From Millisia brevis NBRC 105863 (GTDB lineage: Bacteria; Actinomycetota; Actinomycetes; Mycobacteriales; Mycobacteriaceae), in the NCBI RefSeq assembly GCF_001552615.1, contig NZ_BCRN01000001.1, forward strand, positions 541,877-605,876: 64,000 nucleotides of DNA, read 5' to 3'. Below the pieces are notes generated by a model that saw nothing but the letters and a program-made list of their open reading frames with translations, did not search any database and was not told the origin of the DNA. The position numbers and the translations under genes are program-made. This document shows positions 45,679-54,263 of this stretch, one piece after another (position 1 is the stretch's first letter; each line of letters opens with the position of its first letter).

Positions 45679-46464
45679 ATGCCCACAGCACAGTTTTCGA
45701 CGATCTCCTCGGGTGCCGACCATCCGTCGGTTGTCCTGTTGGGTGGCTTCGGAGTGCGTGTCGGACAGCGAATGGTGGTTCTGCCCAAGCACTCGCGCCG
45801 AGTGCTGGCCTATCTGTGCCTGGACAAGACGGCCGAGGCCGATTGCGACCGCGGCGTCCTCGCCGAACGTCTCTGGCCGGACTCGTCCTGTGAGCGATCC
45901 CGCGCCTGCTTGCGTACCGCGTTGTGGCGTATCCGGCGGGAATGCCCCGATCTGATTCGCTGCGAAAGCGACCGGGTGATGGTCGCCGACGACGTGGCGA
46001 TCGACGTGCATCGCTACCGACGGCAGGCGGAGCTGTTGCTGGCCGAGCTGGAGGATCGGCCGCGTGAGCGTGCCCACTTGATGGCCCGTTCCGGCGAGCT
46101 GCTGCCGGGATGGGACGAGACCTGGCTGCTGCTTGCTCGGGAACAGCTGCGCCAGTTGCGACTTCATGCACTGGAGAGGTCGGGGCGGTGGTTGGCCGGT
46201 CATGGACGCTTTCCGGAGGCGATCGACGTGATGTTGATCGTCGTGACTGAGGAGCCGTTGCGGGAGACCGCGCAGGCCACGCTGATCGAGGCACATCTGC
46301 GTGAGGGCAATGTCATCGAGGCACGCAGGCAGTTCGGACGGTTCGCTCAGTTGCTGTGGTCCGAACTCGGACTGCGCCCGTCAGCCGAATTGTCCGGGCG
46401 GGTGAGCGCCGTTTCCCCACAGGGCGTTTCCGCTGTGGACCTGCACTACCGGGTGCGGCGGTAG
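45679..46464 (+). CDS. SARP-family transcriptional activator (copy 1)
   Basis: 261 aa. The N-terminal winged helix (residues about 17-100) is LLGGFGVRVGQRMVVLPKHSRRVLAYLCLDKTAEADCDRGVLAERLWPDSSCERSRACLRTALWRIRRE; a BTAD domain (about 108-245) follows with LLPGWDETWLLLAREQLRQLRLHALERSG and LRETAQATLIEAHLREGN. It has the small SARP form with no NB-ARC extension, as in pathway-specific antibiotic activators. Divergent from the seven-gene operon and convergent with the M1-like peptidase, overlapping its end by 84 nt. Probably activates the neighbouring operon. Confidence 0.88.
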   Translation: MPTAQFSTISSGADHPSVVLLGGFGVRVGQRMVVLPKHSRRVLAYLCLDKTAEADCDRGVLAERLWPDSSCERSRACLRTALWRIRRECPDLIRCESDRVMVADDVAIDVHRYRRQAELLLAELEDRPRERAHLMARSGELLPGWDETWLLLAREQLRQLRLHALERSGRWLAGHGRFPEAIDVMLIVVTEEPLRETAQATLIEAHLREGNVIEARRQFGRFAQLLWSELGLRPSAELSGRVSAVSPQGVSAVDLHYRVRR

Positions 46465-47790
46465 GGCCGGCGACGAGGCCGAAAGCCGGTGTGATGGCGG
46501 CGCGGCACCGTCGAAGCCGTAGACGAATCGATGGAACACATCGACCAGCGCCCCCTCACCGGTCGTGCGCACCAGGAAGGCTTCGAGGGTGGCCGTCGTG
46601 GCGGTCGCCCCCCGGTAGACATTGAAGAACTCGCCCATTACCTCGATGAGCCGTCCCGGTCCGATCAGCGCGGCGATACCTCGGAAGACCCGGCTTCCCG
46701 CCACATACGAAAGCGGCGATGTGGTGCGCTGGAAGGGTTGGCGCGAGCACAGCTCGATCGGGTCCGACCGAAAGTCGAGCGGTTCCGGTCCTTCGCCCAG
46801 TTCCAGATAGCGAGTGAACGCCTCGTCCCACCAGCCGTCCGCCGCGGTTGCCGGCATGACCCCGCGAGCGAACCAGGAATGGATGACCTCGTGCGGCAGA
46901 GCGGCTATCGACGTCGTGGTCGCGTGGGCATATTCCATCCCGCCGGCAGCTCCGTGGAAGAAGCAGGTGAATGCGTCACCGATGAACGTGCCGAATCGGC
47001 GTTCCTGCTCGGCGAGCACGGCCGAGATCCGCTCGATACCTGCCGTCAGGACCTCGGGCCGCGATACCGGCTTGGCGGCGGTGACGATCACGGGCCGACG
47101 CGATATCGGAAGCCGGACCGTCGCCGCGGCCACCTCGACGGTGTCGGCGGCGTGTACCTCCAGCAACGGTGAAAGGGTGGTGAACCACGAGGGGAACCGG
47201 ATCGACCAGTGATTCACGGCGCGGACGATCGCCCGGCCGTTGGTGATGGCCGTGTGGTGTACCGGAGTGCCGGTGATGTGGAGATTCAGGGTGAACCGAA
47301 ACTGGTCGAACGGCAGATTCGACGGGAACCACATCTCCAGGTAGCGACCCGCGTAGAGGTCCGCCATACCGAACGACCAGTGCAGCCGCGGACCGGTCCA
47401 GGAGACCCTCGGCGGGTAGGCCCCCGACAGGTCGGACATCGGCTTGTCCAGGCGATAGACCACTCGAAGGTGGTGGACCGAGTCGGCCGAATGCCGCCGC
47501 CGGACAACCCGTACCCCATCCGCGAAGCCACCTACCGGTTCGTGGGCGACGGCCGACGGATCCACCGGCACCCCGTCGATCCAGCAGCGGTCGATCCTCT
47601 GACGCAGATCGAAGAACGGTGAGCCCGTGGTCGGGCCCACCCGGTAGATCATGGTCGAGTCGACATGCACCCGCGCCGACCGCGCTCGGGCCCACACCGA
47701 TGCGTGCAGGTCGATGATGTGGACCGGCACGACCAGCATGCCCCCGCATCGGGTCGGCGGCGGTGCATCGGCGAACGGATCGACAAACAT
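46381..47790 (-). CDS. M1-like gluzincin peptidase
   Basis: 469 aa from ATG 47790 (MFVDPFADAPPPTRCGG). Catalytic signature complete: H300-E301-xx-H304 in LPHEVIHSWF, 18 residues, then E323 in GWWDEAFTRYLELG; upstream GGMEY (283-287) stands for the M1 exopeptidase GxMEN. The N-terminal half is beta-rich, as in M1 enzymes (LLEVHAADTVEVAAATV). No signal peptide and shorter than aminopeptidase N. It overlaps the convergent SARP gene's 3' end by 84 nt. Between two SARP genes, so probably part of the same regulated set. An ATTGACG sequence lies about 45 nt before its start. Confidence 0.8.
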   Translation of the reverse strand: MFVDPFADAPPPTRCGGMLVVPVHIIDLHASVWARARSARVHVDSTMIYRVGPTTGSPFFDLRQRIDRCWIDGVPVDPSAVAHEPVGGFADGVRVVRRRHSADSVHHLRVVYRLDKPMSDLSGAYPPRVSWTGPRLHWSFGMADLYAGRYLEMWFPSNLPFDQFRFTLNLHITGTPVHHTAITNGRAIVRAVNHWSIRFPSWFTTLSPLLEVHAADTVEVAAATVRLPISRRPVIVTAAKPVSRPEVLTAGIERISAVLAEQERRFGTFIGDAFTCFFHGAAGGMEYAHATTTSIAALPHEVIHSWFARGVMPATAADGWWDEAFTRYLELGEGPEPLDFRSDPIELCSRQPFQRTTSPLSYVAGSRVFRGIAALIGPGRLIEVMGEFFNVYRGATATTATLEAFLVRTTGEGALVDVFHRFVYGFDGAAPPSHRLSASSPALPPHPVVQVHSGNALWGNGAHPPGQFG

Positions 47791-47852
47791 CTCGCCGAGC
47801 AGGATGTGTGAGCCGCGTAGCCGTCGGCGTCAATCCTCTCGGATCATCACAG

Positions 47853-48617
47853 TTAGCGGCTCGACACGACCGCCGCCGGGGGCAGCCCGCGGACCAGCAG
47901 AGCGATCTCCCCGGACGGGCGAATCCCCAGTTCGTCCCAGAGCTTCCGAGCGAACGCGGCGTAGTGCCGATAGGCCTCCGCCGGGTGACCGGCGCGCAGA
48001 TGCGCGTCGATCAGGACCGCCTGTGCCGATTCCCGCAGCGGCTCCTCATCGACCACCCGCAGGATCGTGTCGATCGCTTCCGGGTACCGGCCCGACGCGC
48101 ACAGCGTGTGCGCGGACTGTTCGAGAGCGTGCAGGCCCAGCAGGCGCAATTGTTCGCGGGCCAGTATGAGCCAGTCCTCGTCCCACCCCGGTAGGAGATC
48201 GACCGGAATGTGCAGATGGGGCGGGGCGCCGATTCGCTCCGTATCCAAGCGGTCGATTGCCATGCTGTCGACGTTCGGGTCCGCCGCGAGGATCCGTTCC
48301 GCGCGCCGGCGGAAGTCGTGCACATCGACTCGAACCCGGTCGGCCAATGCGACGCGATCCGCCTCGCCGGTCAGCAGGTTGCCCCCGACCGAACGAATTC
48401 GCCAGATGGCGGTGCGCAGGCTGGCGCGCGATCGATCCGGTGTCGCGTCCGCCCACAACCGCTCGGCGAGCACCCCCCGATCGGTATCGGGCTCCACCAT
48501 CTTCCTCAACGACAGGTAGGCCAGCACCCGCCGAGCGTGCATGGGCAGCGCCACTTTTGTACCTTCGATGCGCAGAGTGAATCCTCCGAAAAGAACCAAC
48601 TCCGCCGAATCACCCAT
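47853..48617 (-). CDS. SARP-family transcriptional activator (copy 2)
   Basis: 254 aa from ATG 48617 (MGDSAELVLFGGFTLRIEGTKVALPM), with GGGGGCGG before it; an in-frame ATG lies 78 nt upstream. Same wHTH + BTAD architecture as copy 1, with shared blocks RRVLAYLSLRK, DRGVLAERLWAD, SRASLRTAIWRIRS, LLPGWDEDWLILAREQLRLLGLHALEQS and PSGEIALLVRG. Paralogue of copy 1. Its start faces the arylamine N-acetyltransferase gene. It ends 62 nt upstream of the M1-like gene on the same strand, which it may drive. Confidence 0.86.
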   Translation of the reverse strand: MGDSAELVLFGGFTLRIEGTKVALPMHARRVLAYLSLRKMVEPDTDRGVLAERLWADATPDRSRASLRTAIWRIRSVGGNLLTGEADRVALADRVRVDVHDFRRRAERILAADPNVDSMAIDRLDTERIGAPPHLHIPVDLLPGWDEDWLILAREQLRLLGLHALEQSAHTLCASGRYPEAIDTILRVVDEEPLRESAQAVLIDAHLRAGHPAEAYRHYAAFARKLWDELGIRPSGEIALLVRGLPPAAVVSSR

Positions 48618-48828
48618 GCGACCGCCCCCAAACGGTTGAGGTGCGAAAAGCCCCGACGTCTCGCGGCTATCCGCAGTATCGTCCGTTCTCCGCACATAAA
48701 CACGAGTAGTCCGCTATGTGAGATTTCGGAGGGCGCACCTACCGCATGAGCGCCGATCCCGGAGGCGGCCGCCCGCGAACCTGTCCGGCCACGAGCGGGA
48801 CGTACACGGGTCGGGGTATATGTGGGGT

Positions 48829-49737
48829 ATGACCTCACCGGCCGAGATTCGCGGTAGCGGTCGGATGACCTCGATCGCCGCTCGCTACCTGGCCCGAATC
48901 GGTGCGGCCGCCCCCGAGCGAGCCGACCTCGAGTCCCTCGCGGCCCTGCTGACCGCGCATACCCGCACGATCCCCTTCGAGAACCTGACCAGCTTCACCG
49001 GACACCCCGTCGACCTCGACCGCGACGCCGTGTTCGACAAATTGCTCGACCGGAACCGTGGCGGCTACTGCTTCGAGCACGCGACCCTGAGCAGCGCGGC
49101 CCTGTCCGACCTGGGTTTCGACACCGAACCCGTCCTCGCCCGGGTGTACCTCGGCGACCAGTCCCGGGCGCCGATACGCTCGCACAACGCCACCGTCGTG
49201 CGCCTCGCCGGGAGTCGATACCTCTACGACCCCGGCTTCGGCGGCACCTCGCCGATCGCCCCGCTGGTGCTGGACGGCGGACCGCAGCCCCAGCAGACAC
49301 CGGACGGCGTCTACCGCATCGTCGATCGGCAGACCGCCGGCATTCCGGAACACCTCGGCCCCGACGTGCGCTGGATGCTGCAGTTGTACCTGCGCGACAC
49401 CTGGACGAACCAGTACGGAATCACCACCGGAGCGGTGGTGCCGGCGGACGTTGAGGCGCTGAACTGGTATACCTCCACCTCGCCGGAGTCCGCCTTCACC
49501 ACCCACCTCATGGCGACGGTGGTCGGACCCGACAGTCGGGTCACATTGGCCGGCCGGGTGCTGCGGCATCGGGGATCGACCGGAACGGTGGAGCGGTCCC
49601 TCGAGACCGAAGCGGAGTTCGACACCGCCCTGCGGGTGGACCTCGGGCTGTCCGATATCGACAAGGAGCAGGTGGCGGCAGCGTGGGTCGCGCTGGGCCG
49701 TTCGTGGATCTGCGTGAGCGGCGCGTCATCGACATAA
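48829..49737 (+). CDS. nat: Arylamine N-acetyltransferase
   Basis: 302-aa enzyme transferring acetyl from acetyl-CoA to arylamines or related substrates. The catalytic triad is clear: C81 in NRGGYCFEH, H119 in SHNATVVRL, D134 in YDPGFGG. Start ATG 48829 (MTSPAEIRGSGRMTS) follows a GGGG stretch; ATG 48865 is an alternative and would give the commoner NAT length. In Mycobacterium NAT affects cholesterol catabolism and envelope lipids. Here it stands alone beside the SARP-regulated set, so a role in a secondary pathway is possible but not shown. Confidence 0.92.
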   Translation: MTSPAEIRGSGRMTSIAARYLARIGAAAPERADLESLAALLTAHTRTIPFENLTSFTGHPVDLDRDAVFDKLLDRNRGGYCFEHATLSSAALSDLGFDTEPVLARVYLGDQSRAPIRSHNATVVRLAGSRYLYDPGFGGTSPIAPLVLDGGPQPQQTPDGVYRIVDRQTAGIPEHLGPDVRWMLQLYLRDTWTNQYGITTGAVVPADVEALNWYTSTSPESAFTTHLMATVVGPDSRVTLAGRVLRHRGSTGTVERSLETEAEFDTALRVDLGLSDIDKEQVAAAWVALGRSWICVSGASST

Positions 49738-49753
49738 TCTCCTCGGCGTTGCT

Positions 49754-50242
49754 GTGAGGAAGACGTACGCACACGTACCGGGAGTCGACGTGTTCCACTT
49801 CATCTCGACCTGGAGATTGCCCGCGCCGCCGGAACGGGTGTGGCGGGAGATGGCGGACGTGGAGAGCTGGCCCCGATGGTGGCCGGGCTGCACCGAGTCG
49901 ACCGTGATCAGCGCCGGATCGCCCGACGGGCTCGGCCGACACGGTCGGCTGGTCGTCCGCAGCCCGTTGGGCTTCGCCCTGCGGTTCGAGATGGAGATCG
50001 TGATGGCCCGGCGGCCTCACGAGGCGCGGGTGCGCGTGGGTGGTGACCTGGTGGGCAGCGGCAACTGGCGGATGCGCGACGTGGATTCGGGTGCGTTAGC
50101 GGACATCGGTTGGGATGTCGACATCGCGCATCCCGGTCTTCGTCTCGCTTCGGTGCCGCTGCGGCGCCCGATGATCTGGGCGCACTACCGGGTGATGGGC
50201 GCGGGGGAACGCGGACTGGCCACCCGCCTGCACGTCGGCTGA
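49754..50242 (+). CDS. SRPBCC-fold (polyketide cyclase/START-like) protein
   Basis: 162 aa from GTG 49754 (MRKTYAHVPGVDVFHFISTWRLPAPPERVWREMADVESWPRWWPG). The opening pattern with W-PA-P-E-VW and SWPRWWPGC is the SRPBCC superfamily; FALRFEMEIVMARRPHEARV forms the beta sheet and the last helix is MIWAHYRVMGAGERGLATRL. A hydrophobic-ligand-binding protein. Follows nat by 16 nt and may share its transcript. Ligand unknown. Confidence 0.8.
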   Translation: MRKTYAHVPGVDVFHFISTWRLPAPPERVWREMADVESWPRWWPGCTESTVISAGSPDGLGRHGRLVVRSPLGFALRFEMEIVMARRPHEARVRVGGDLVGSGNWRMRDVDSGALADIGWDVDIAHPGLRLASVPLRRPMIWAHYRVMGAGERGLATRLHVG

Positions 50243-50254
50243 GCCCTCCCGGAG

Positions 50255-50962
50255 TCAGCCGGATCTGTCCCGCCATCGGCGGTGCTCGTCGCCGGGCGGG
50301 TGACGGTCGATCCAGTCCGCGGTACCGGCCGCGACCGCACGGTGGACCGATCGGGCGAGGCGCGCTCCCCAACGGGATCGCGGGCCGCCGTAGTCCTCCG
50401 TCGCCTTCCCGCCTGCCGGGCAGACGATGCACACCGCGTCGGACGACGTTCCGGTTCCGGGGACGTCGGCCTCCATCAGCGCCTGGGTCTTGGCCTCGGT
50501 CGCGGTGACGACCGCGTTGACCAGCGCCGCATCCGACAGTGGCACCGGCAGGCGCACCAGCAGGTTGATCGTGCCCGGCATCGGCCACCAGTCGATCTCG
50601 TCGGGCGCCGCCGCGGGCACCGGAAGCCCGAGTCCGACGGTGGCGACGGTCGACACCCCGTTGTCGCTCGAGGTCGTCCACCGGTCGACGCGGGCGGCGG
50701 TGAGCATGCCGACCCCCGGGCCGGTCAGTTCGAGACGATCGGCCACCTCGCGCAGGTGGGCTATCGGGTCGTCGCGGTGATAGTCCCGATCGACCTGCAC
50801 ATTTGCCCACCACCGCGGCGCGCCGATGCCGCCGCCGAGGACTGCGGTCGAAATCGCGCGATGGGCGTCGGGCAGCCGACACCACAGCACCGGACCCCGA
50901 CTACCGGAAACTCCCCGAACCGTGGTCAGTTCGGGGAGTTGTGGGATATCCGGCGCGTTCAC
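50255..50962 (-). CDS. cbiZ: CbiZ-like adenosylcobinamide amidohydrolase
   Basis: 235 aa from GTG 50962 (MNAPDIPQLPELTTVRGVSGSRGPVLW). It matches the CbiZ family: YHRDDPIAHLREVADRLELTGPGVGMLTAARVD, VSTVATVGLGLPVPAAA, GTINLLVRLPVPLSDAALVNAVVTATEAKTQALMEADVPGTGTSSDAVCIVCPA. The enzyme cuts the amide of adenosylcobinamide (or pseudocobalamin), giving adenosylcobyric acid for remodelling into usable cobalamin. Placed after btuFCD, with an SDR remnant in between, supporting a corrinoid salvage unit. A hairpin CACCGA-AGGA-TCGGTG (50974-50989) sits 12 nt upstream of the start. Confidence 0.85.
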   Translation of the reverse strand: MNAPDIPQLPELTTVRGVSGSRGPVLWCRLPDAHRAISTAVLGGGIGAPRWWANVQVDRDYHRDDPIAHLREVADRLELTGPGVGMLTAARVDRWTTSSDNGVSTVATVGLGLPVPAAAPDEIDWWPMPGTINLLVRLPVPLSDAALVNAVVTATEAKTQALMEADVPGTGTSSDAVCIVCPAGGKATEDYGGPRSRWGARLARSVHRAVAAGTADWIDRHPPGDEHRRWRDRSG

Positions 50963-51017
50963 CCGAACAGTGTCACCGAAGGATCGGTGTCACCGGTCGA
51001 GCAGGGGCACCGGCGAA

Positions 51018-51272
51018 TCAGTGGGCGGTCTGGCCGGCGTCCACCACGGATACCGAACCGGTGGTGAACGATGCGAGGTCGCTCGCCAGGAAGAGCACCG
51101 TTCCGGCGATCTCCTCCGGCTGCGCCGCGCGGTGCAGCACGTTGGTCGACGCCACGGTCTCCCAGATGTCGGAGTCCTGCTTCCACACCTCGGTCATCGG
51201 CGTCTCCACCAGGCCGGGCGCCACGGCATTGATCCGGATGCCCGCGGAACCGTGACCCCTCTTCTCCGTGGC
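51018..51272 (-). pseudogene. SDR dehydrogenase remnant (C-terminal 84 residues)
   Basis: The frame between an in-frame TGA at 51275-51273 and the stop at 51018 encodes ATEKRGHGSAGIRINAVAPGLVETPMTEVW, then WETVASTNVLHRAAQPEEIAGTVLFLASDLASFTTGSVSVVDAG. This is the unmistakable C-terminal third of a classical SDR (NAVAPG, PEEIA, GSVSVVDAG). The nucleotide-binding and catalytic parts (TGxxxGxG, YxxxK) are absent, and the sequence upstream of 51275 is unrelated. It is a truncated pseudogene, most likely from a rearrangement with its break near 51275, between btuD and cbiZ. Confidence 0.82.
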
Positions 51273-51303
51273 TCACATATCGTTGACTACGCAACTATCC
51301 GGC

Positions 51304-52137
51304 TCAACGGTGGAGTCGGTGCGGGTATTCCGCACCGGGACCGATATTCCGCACCGGGTGGAGGTGTACGCCTCCCGCGTCGGTGACCACGCGGACCGAG
51401 GCGCCGTAGTGCGTGCGCAGGTTCTCCTCGGTCAGCACCTCGTCGGCCCGCCCGGTCGCCGCGACGGTGCCGCGATCGAGCAGCACCAGGCGCTGCGCGT
51501 ACTGCCCGGCCAGGACCAGGTCGTGCAGGGTGCTCAGGACGGTGAGCCCCTCGCTGCGGCGCAGCTCGTCGACCAGTTCGAGCAGTGTCTGGGCGTGCCC
51601 GAGGTCGAGCGCCGAGGTCGGTTCGTCCAGGACGATCAGCCGGGGCCGTTGGGCGAGCACGCGGGCGAGCACCGCGCGTTGGCTCTCGCCGCCGGACAGG
51701 GTGCGCAGCGACCGATCGGCCAGCGTGCCGAGGTCGAGCAGGTCGATAGCGCGTTCGACCTCCCGACGATCGGCGACCTTCGGGCCGGTGAGCAGCGAAC
51801 TGTGTGCGGTCCGCCCGAGCAGGACGTAGTCGGCGACCGAGATCCCGTCCGGCAGGACCGGTCGCTGCGGGGCGTAGCCGATCAGCCGGGCGCGCTGCCG
51901 GGCGGACAGCGCGGCGACGTCGAGCCCGTCGACGGTGATCGATCCGGTGTGGGCGACGGTCGCGACGATCGCCCGCAGCAGGGTCGATTTGCCCGCCCCG
52001 TTGGGGCCGATCACCGCCGTCCAGCCGCCCGTCGGCACGTCGAGGCTCACCCCGTCGAGAATCGTCGATCGGCCGATCCGCACCCCGACGTCGCGCACCC
52101 GCAGCAACGGCTCCCCGACCGCCACCACGCCGCTCAC
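51304..52137 (-). CDS. btuD: BtuD-type ABC transporter ATP-binding protein
   Basis: 277 aa from GTG 52137 (MSGVVAVGEPLLRVRDVGVRI). Walker A GPNGAGKST, Q-loop YAPQRPVLP, signature LSGGESQR, Walker B RLIVLDEPTSALD and the switch histidine in STLHDL are all present. Powers the importer with the permease it overlaps by 4 nt (GTGA). The family includes cobalamin, haem and siderophore importers; cobalamin is preferred because of cbiZ. Confidence 0.85.
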   Translation of the reverse strand: MSGVVAVGEPLLRVRDVGVRIGRSTILDGVSLDVPTGGWTAVIGPNGAGKSTLLRAIVATVAHTGSITVDGLDVAALSARQRARLIGYAPQRPVLPDGISVADYVLLGRTAHSSLLTGPKVADRREVERAIDLLDLGTLADRSLRTLSGGESQRAVLARVLAQRPRLIVLDEPTSALDLGHAQTLLELVDELRRSEGLTVLSTLHDLVLAGQYAQRLVLLDRGTVAATGRADEVLTEENLRTHYGASVRVVTDAGGVHLHPVRNIGPGAEYPHRLHR

Positions 52138-53183
52138 GTGGAACTCCCACCGAAGCGCAGCAGCGCCGCGAAGAACGGCGCCCCCACAAACGCGGTGATC
52201 ACCCCGATCGGCAGCTCCGCCGGCGCCAGCAGTGTGCGGGCCAGCAGATCCGCCAACACCAGGAAAGCGCCGCCGGCCAGCAGCGATACCGGCAACACCA
52301 GGCGATACGAGTATCCGGCCAGGCGGCGCACGATATGCGGGATCACCAAGCCCACGAAGCCGATCAGACCGCTGACCGCCACCGCCGCCGCCGTCCCCAA
52401 GGACGCCGCGCAGAGCACCACGAAGCGCACCGTTCCCGGCCGCATCCCCAGGGTGCGGGCCTCCTCGTCGCCGACCGCCAGCACGTCGAGTGCCCGCCCG
52501 GCCGCCAGCATGACCACCGTCGATACCGCCATATACGGCAGCACCAGCCGCACCTCGCTCCACCCGGCCGTGCCGAGCTGACCGAGGATCCACGAGTACA
52601 CCTGCTGCAGGGTGTCCGCCCGCGCCTGCTGGATCGCGGTCTGCACCGCGGTCAGGAACGCCGAGACCGCGACCCCGGCCAGCAGCAACGTCGCCGCTCC
52701 CCCGCCGTGCCGGGCGGCCACCGTCCCCAGGGCATAGGACATGCCGACCCCCGCGAGCGCGCCGAGGAATGCCGCCCCGGGCAGGTGCAGCGGCCCGTCG
52801 AGCCCCAACGGATCGGTCGCGATCACCAGCGTCGCGCCCACCCCGGCCCCCGCCGCCGCCCCCAGCAGATAGGGATCGGCGAGCGGATTGCGGAAAACGC
52901 CCTGGTAGGACGCGCCGGCGAGGGCCAGCATGCCGCCGACCATCGCCGCGAGCACCACCCGCGGTACCCGCAGGTCGGTCAACAATGTGGCGTTGGTGCC
53001 GGTCAGCGGGGTGCCGACCGACCAGCCGAGCCGGTCGACGAGGGTCGCGAGGACGGCGTCGACCGGCAGCGCGACCGCCCCGATGACCACTCCGGCGAGC
53101 ATGGCGACGAGCAGGATCGCAGCGGCGACCGGGATCGCCAGGTAGTGACGGGCGCGCCGTACGGGCCCGATGACGACGTTCAG
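52134..53183 (-). CDS. btuC: BtuC/FecCD-type permease
   Basis: About 349 aa; nine to ten membrane helices of the FecCD family, e.g. DLRVPRVVLAAMVGGMLALAGASYQGVFRNPLADPYLLG, and the EAA-like GLIGFVGLVIPHIVRRLAG that contacts BtuD. No ATG, GTG or TTG is found near the expected N-terminus (LNVVIGPVRRARHYLAIPV). The start given is CTG 53183, overlapping btuF; the next ATG at 53102 would start inside helix 1. A rare start codon or a sequence error is possible. Overlaps btuD by 4 nt. Confidence 0.8.
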   Translation of the reverse strand: MNVVIGPVRRARHYLAIPVAAAILLVAMLAGVVIGAVALPVDAVLATLVDRLGWSVGTPLTGTNATLLTDLRVPRVVLAAMVGGMLALAGASYQGVFRNPLADPYLLGAAAGAGVGATLVIATDPLGLDGPLHLPGAAFLGALAGVGMSYALGTVAARHGGGAATLLLAGVAVSAFLTAVQTAIQQARADTLQQVYSWILGQLGTAGWSEVRLVLPYMAVSTVVMLAAGRALDVLAVGDEEARTLGMRPGTVRFVVLCAASLGTAAAVAVSGLIGFVGLVIPHIVRRLAGYSYRLVLPVSLLAGGAFLVLADLLARTLLAPAELPIGVITAFVGAPFFAALLRFGGSST

Positions 53184-54157
53184 TTCAGTTCGCCGAGCCG
53201 ATCGGACAGTTCGACGGCGAAGTCGGCTATCCGCGGACCCCAGCGGGACGCGATGTCGTCGTTGGCCGCGATCACGGTGCCGTTGACCACCGCCGGCAGA
53301 TCGGCGAACCCGGGGCGTTCGGCCACGGTCTGCGGGCTCTGATCGCAGCACACGGTGTCGGCCAGGACGATGACGTCCGGCGCGGCCGAAATGATGTACT
53401 CGGCCGACAGTTGCGGGTATCCGCCGTCCGCGATCACGGCGGGCGCGTCGTCGGCGATGTTGATCAACCCGAAGCGCTTGTAGAGGTCGCCGATAAAGGT
53501 GTCGCTGGTCAGGCTGTAGAACGACGGGTCGAGTTCGTGGTAGACCGTGCGGTCGCTCGCCGTGGACGCCGCGGAGATCACCGCCGCGTCGATGCGATCG
53601 CGCATGTCGTCGGAGACCTTCTGCGCGTCGTCCTCGTGCCCGGTGATGCGGCCGACCGTCACCACCTGGTCGTAGGCGCCCTCGAGATCCTCGGGCGCCC
53701 CGAGGATCAGCACCGGGATGCGCAGCACGTCGAGGGCGTCGACCAGGCCGTTGGCGTCGTCGGTGGCCAGCACCAGATCGGGTTGATAGGCGCTGATCGC
53801 CTCCGCGTTCGGCTGATACGCCGACAGGTCGGTGCGCGGCGCTTCCTGCGGGTAATTCGAGCCGCTGTCGACCGCGATGACCTGCGGTCCGGCGCCGACC
53901 GCGAAGACCGTTTCCGTGAGCGACGGGCCGAGGACCACGATCCGCTCGGGGGTATTGCCGATGGTGACCGAGCCGTTGTCCCCACGGATGGTGACCGGGA
54001 AGCCGGGGTCGGGTGCGACGGTCGGCGTCGTCGTCTGCGCCAGCGGGCCGGTCGCGCCGCTCGAATCGCAGGCGGCGATCAGGATCAGTACGACGGCGGC
54101 GACGATCAGCCGAATCGGCCCGCGTCCGCGGCCGGTACCTCGCGGGTGTCGGAACAT
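53180..54157 (-). CDS. btuF: BtuF-type substrate-binding lipoprotein
   Basis: 325 aa from ATG 54157 (MFRHPRGTGRGRGPIRLIVAAVV) behind GGGAGGA, with lipobox LIAAC, anchored at the outer membrane face. The periplasmic-binding domain of the helical-backbone type has TPERIVVLGPSLTETVFAVGAG and SNYPQEAPRTDLSAYQPNAEAISAYQPDLVLATD, close to BtuF. It delivers corrinoid (or less likely a chelated metal) to BtuCD. The five-prime region carries tandem inverted repeats and a TTGACA box. Operon order btuF-btuC-btuD. Confidence 0.82.
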   Translation of the reverse strand: MFRHPRGTGRGRGPIRLIVAAVVLILIAACDSSGATGPLAQTTTPTVAPDPGFPVTIRGDNGSVTIGNTPERIVVLGPSLTETVFAVGAGPQVIAVDSGSNYPQEAPRTDLSAYQPNAEAISAYQPDLVLATDDANGLVDALDVLRIPVLILGAPEDLEGAYDQVVTVGRITGHEDDAQKVSDDMRDRIDAAVISAASTASDRTVYHELDPSFYSLTSDTFIGDLYKRFGLINIADDAPAVIADGGYPQLSAEYIISAAPDVIVLADTVCCDQSPQTVAERPGFADLPAVVNGTVIAANDDIASRWGPRIADFAVELSDRLGELN

Positions 54158-54263
54158 CGGTCCTCCCTCGGTCGAGGCTTTCGCGTCCTGGTCCCGAGCC
54201 ACGGTACGTCCCGATGGGCGGGGGCCGGACCTCGAACACGGGATTCCGAGCATGCGAAACCGC

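Noticed and set aside
48718..48828. N-terminal extension of the N-acetyltransferase
   Set aside because: The 37 codons before ATG 48829 do not resemble NAT sequences and overlap the SARP promoter region.
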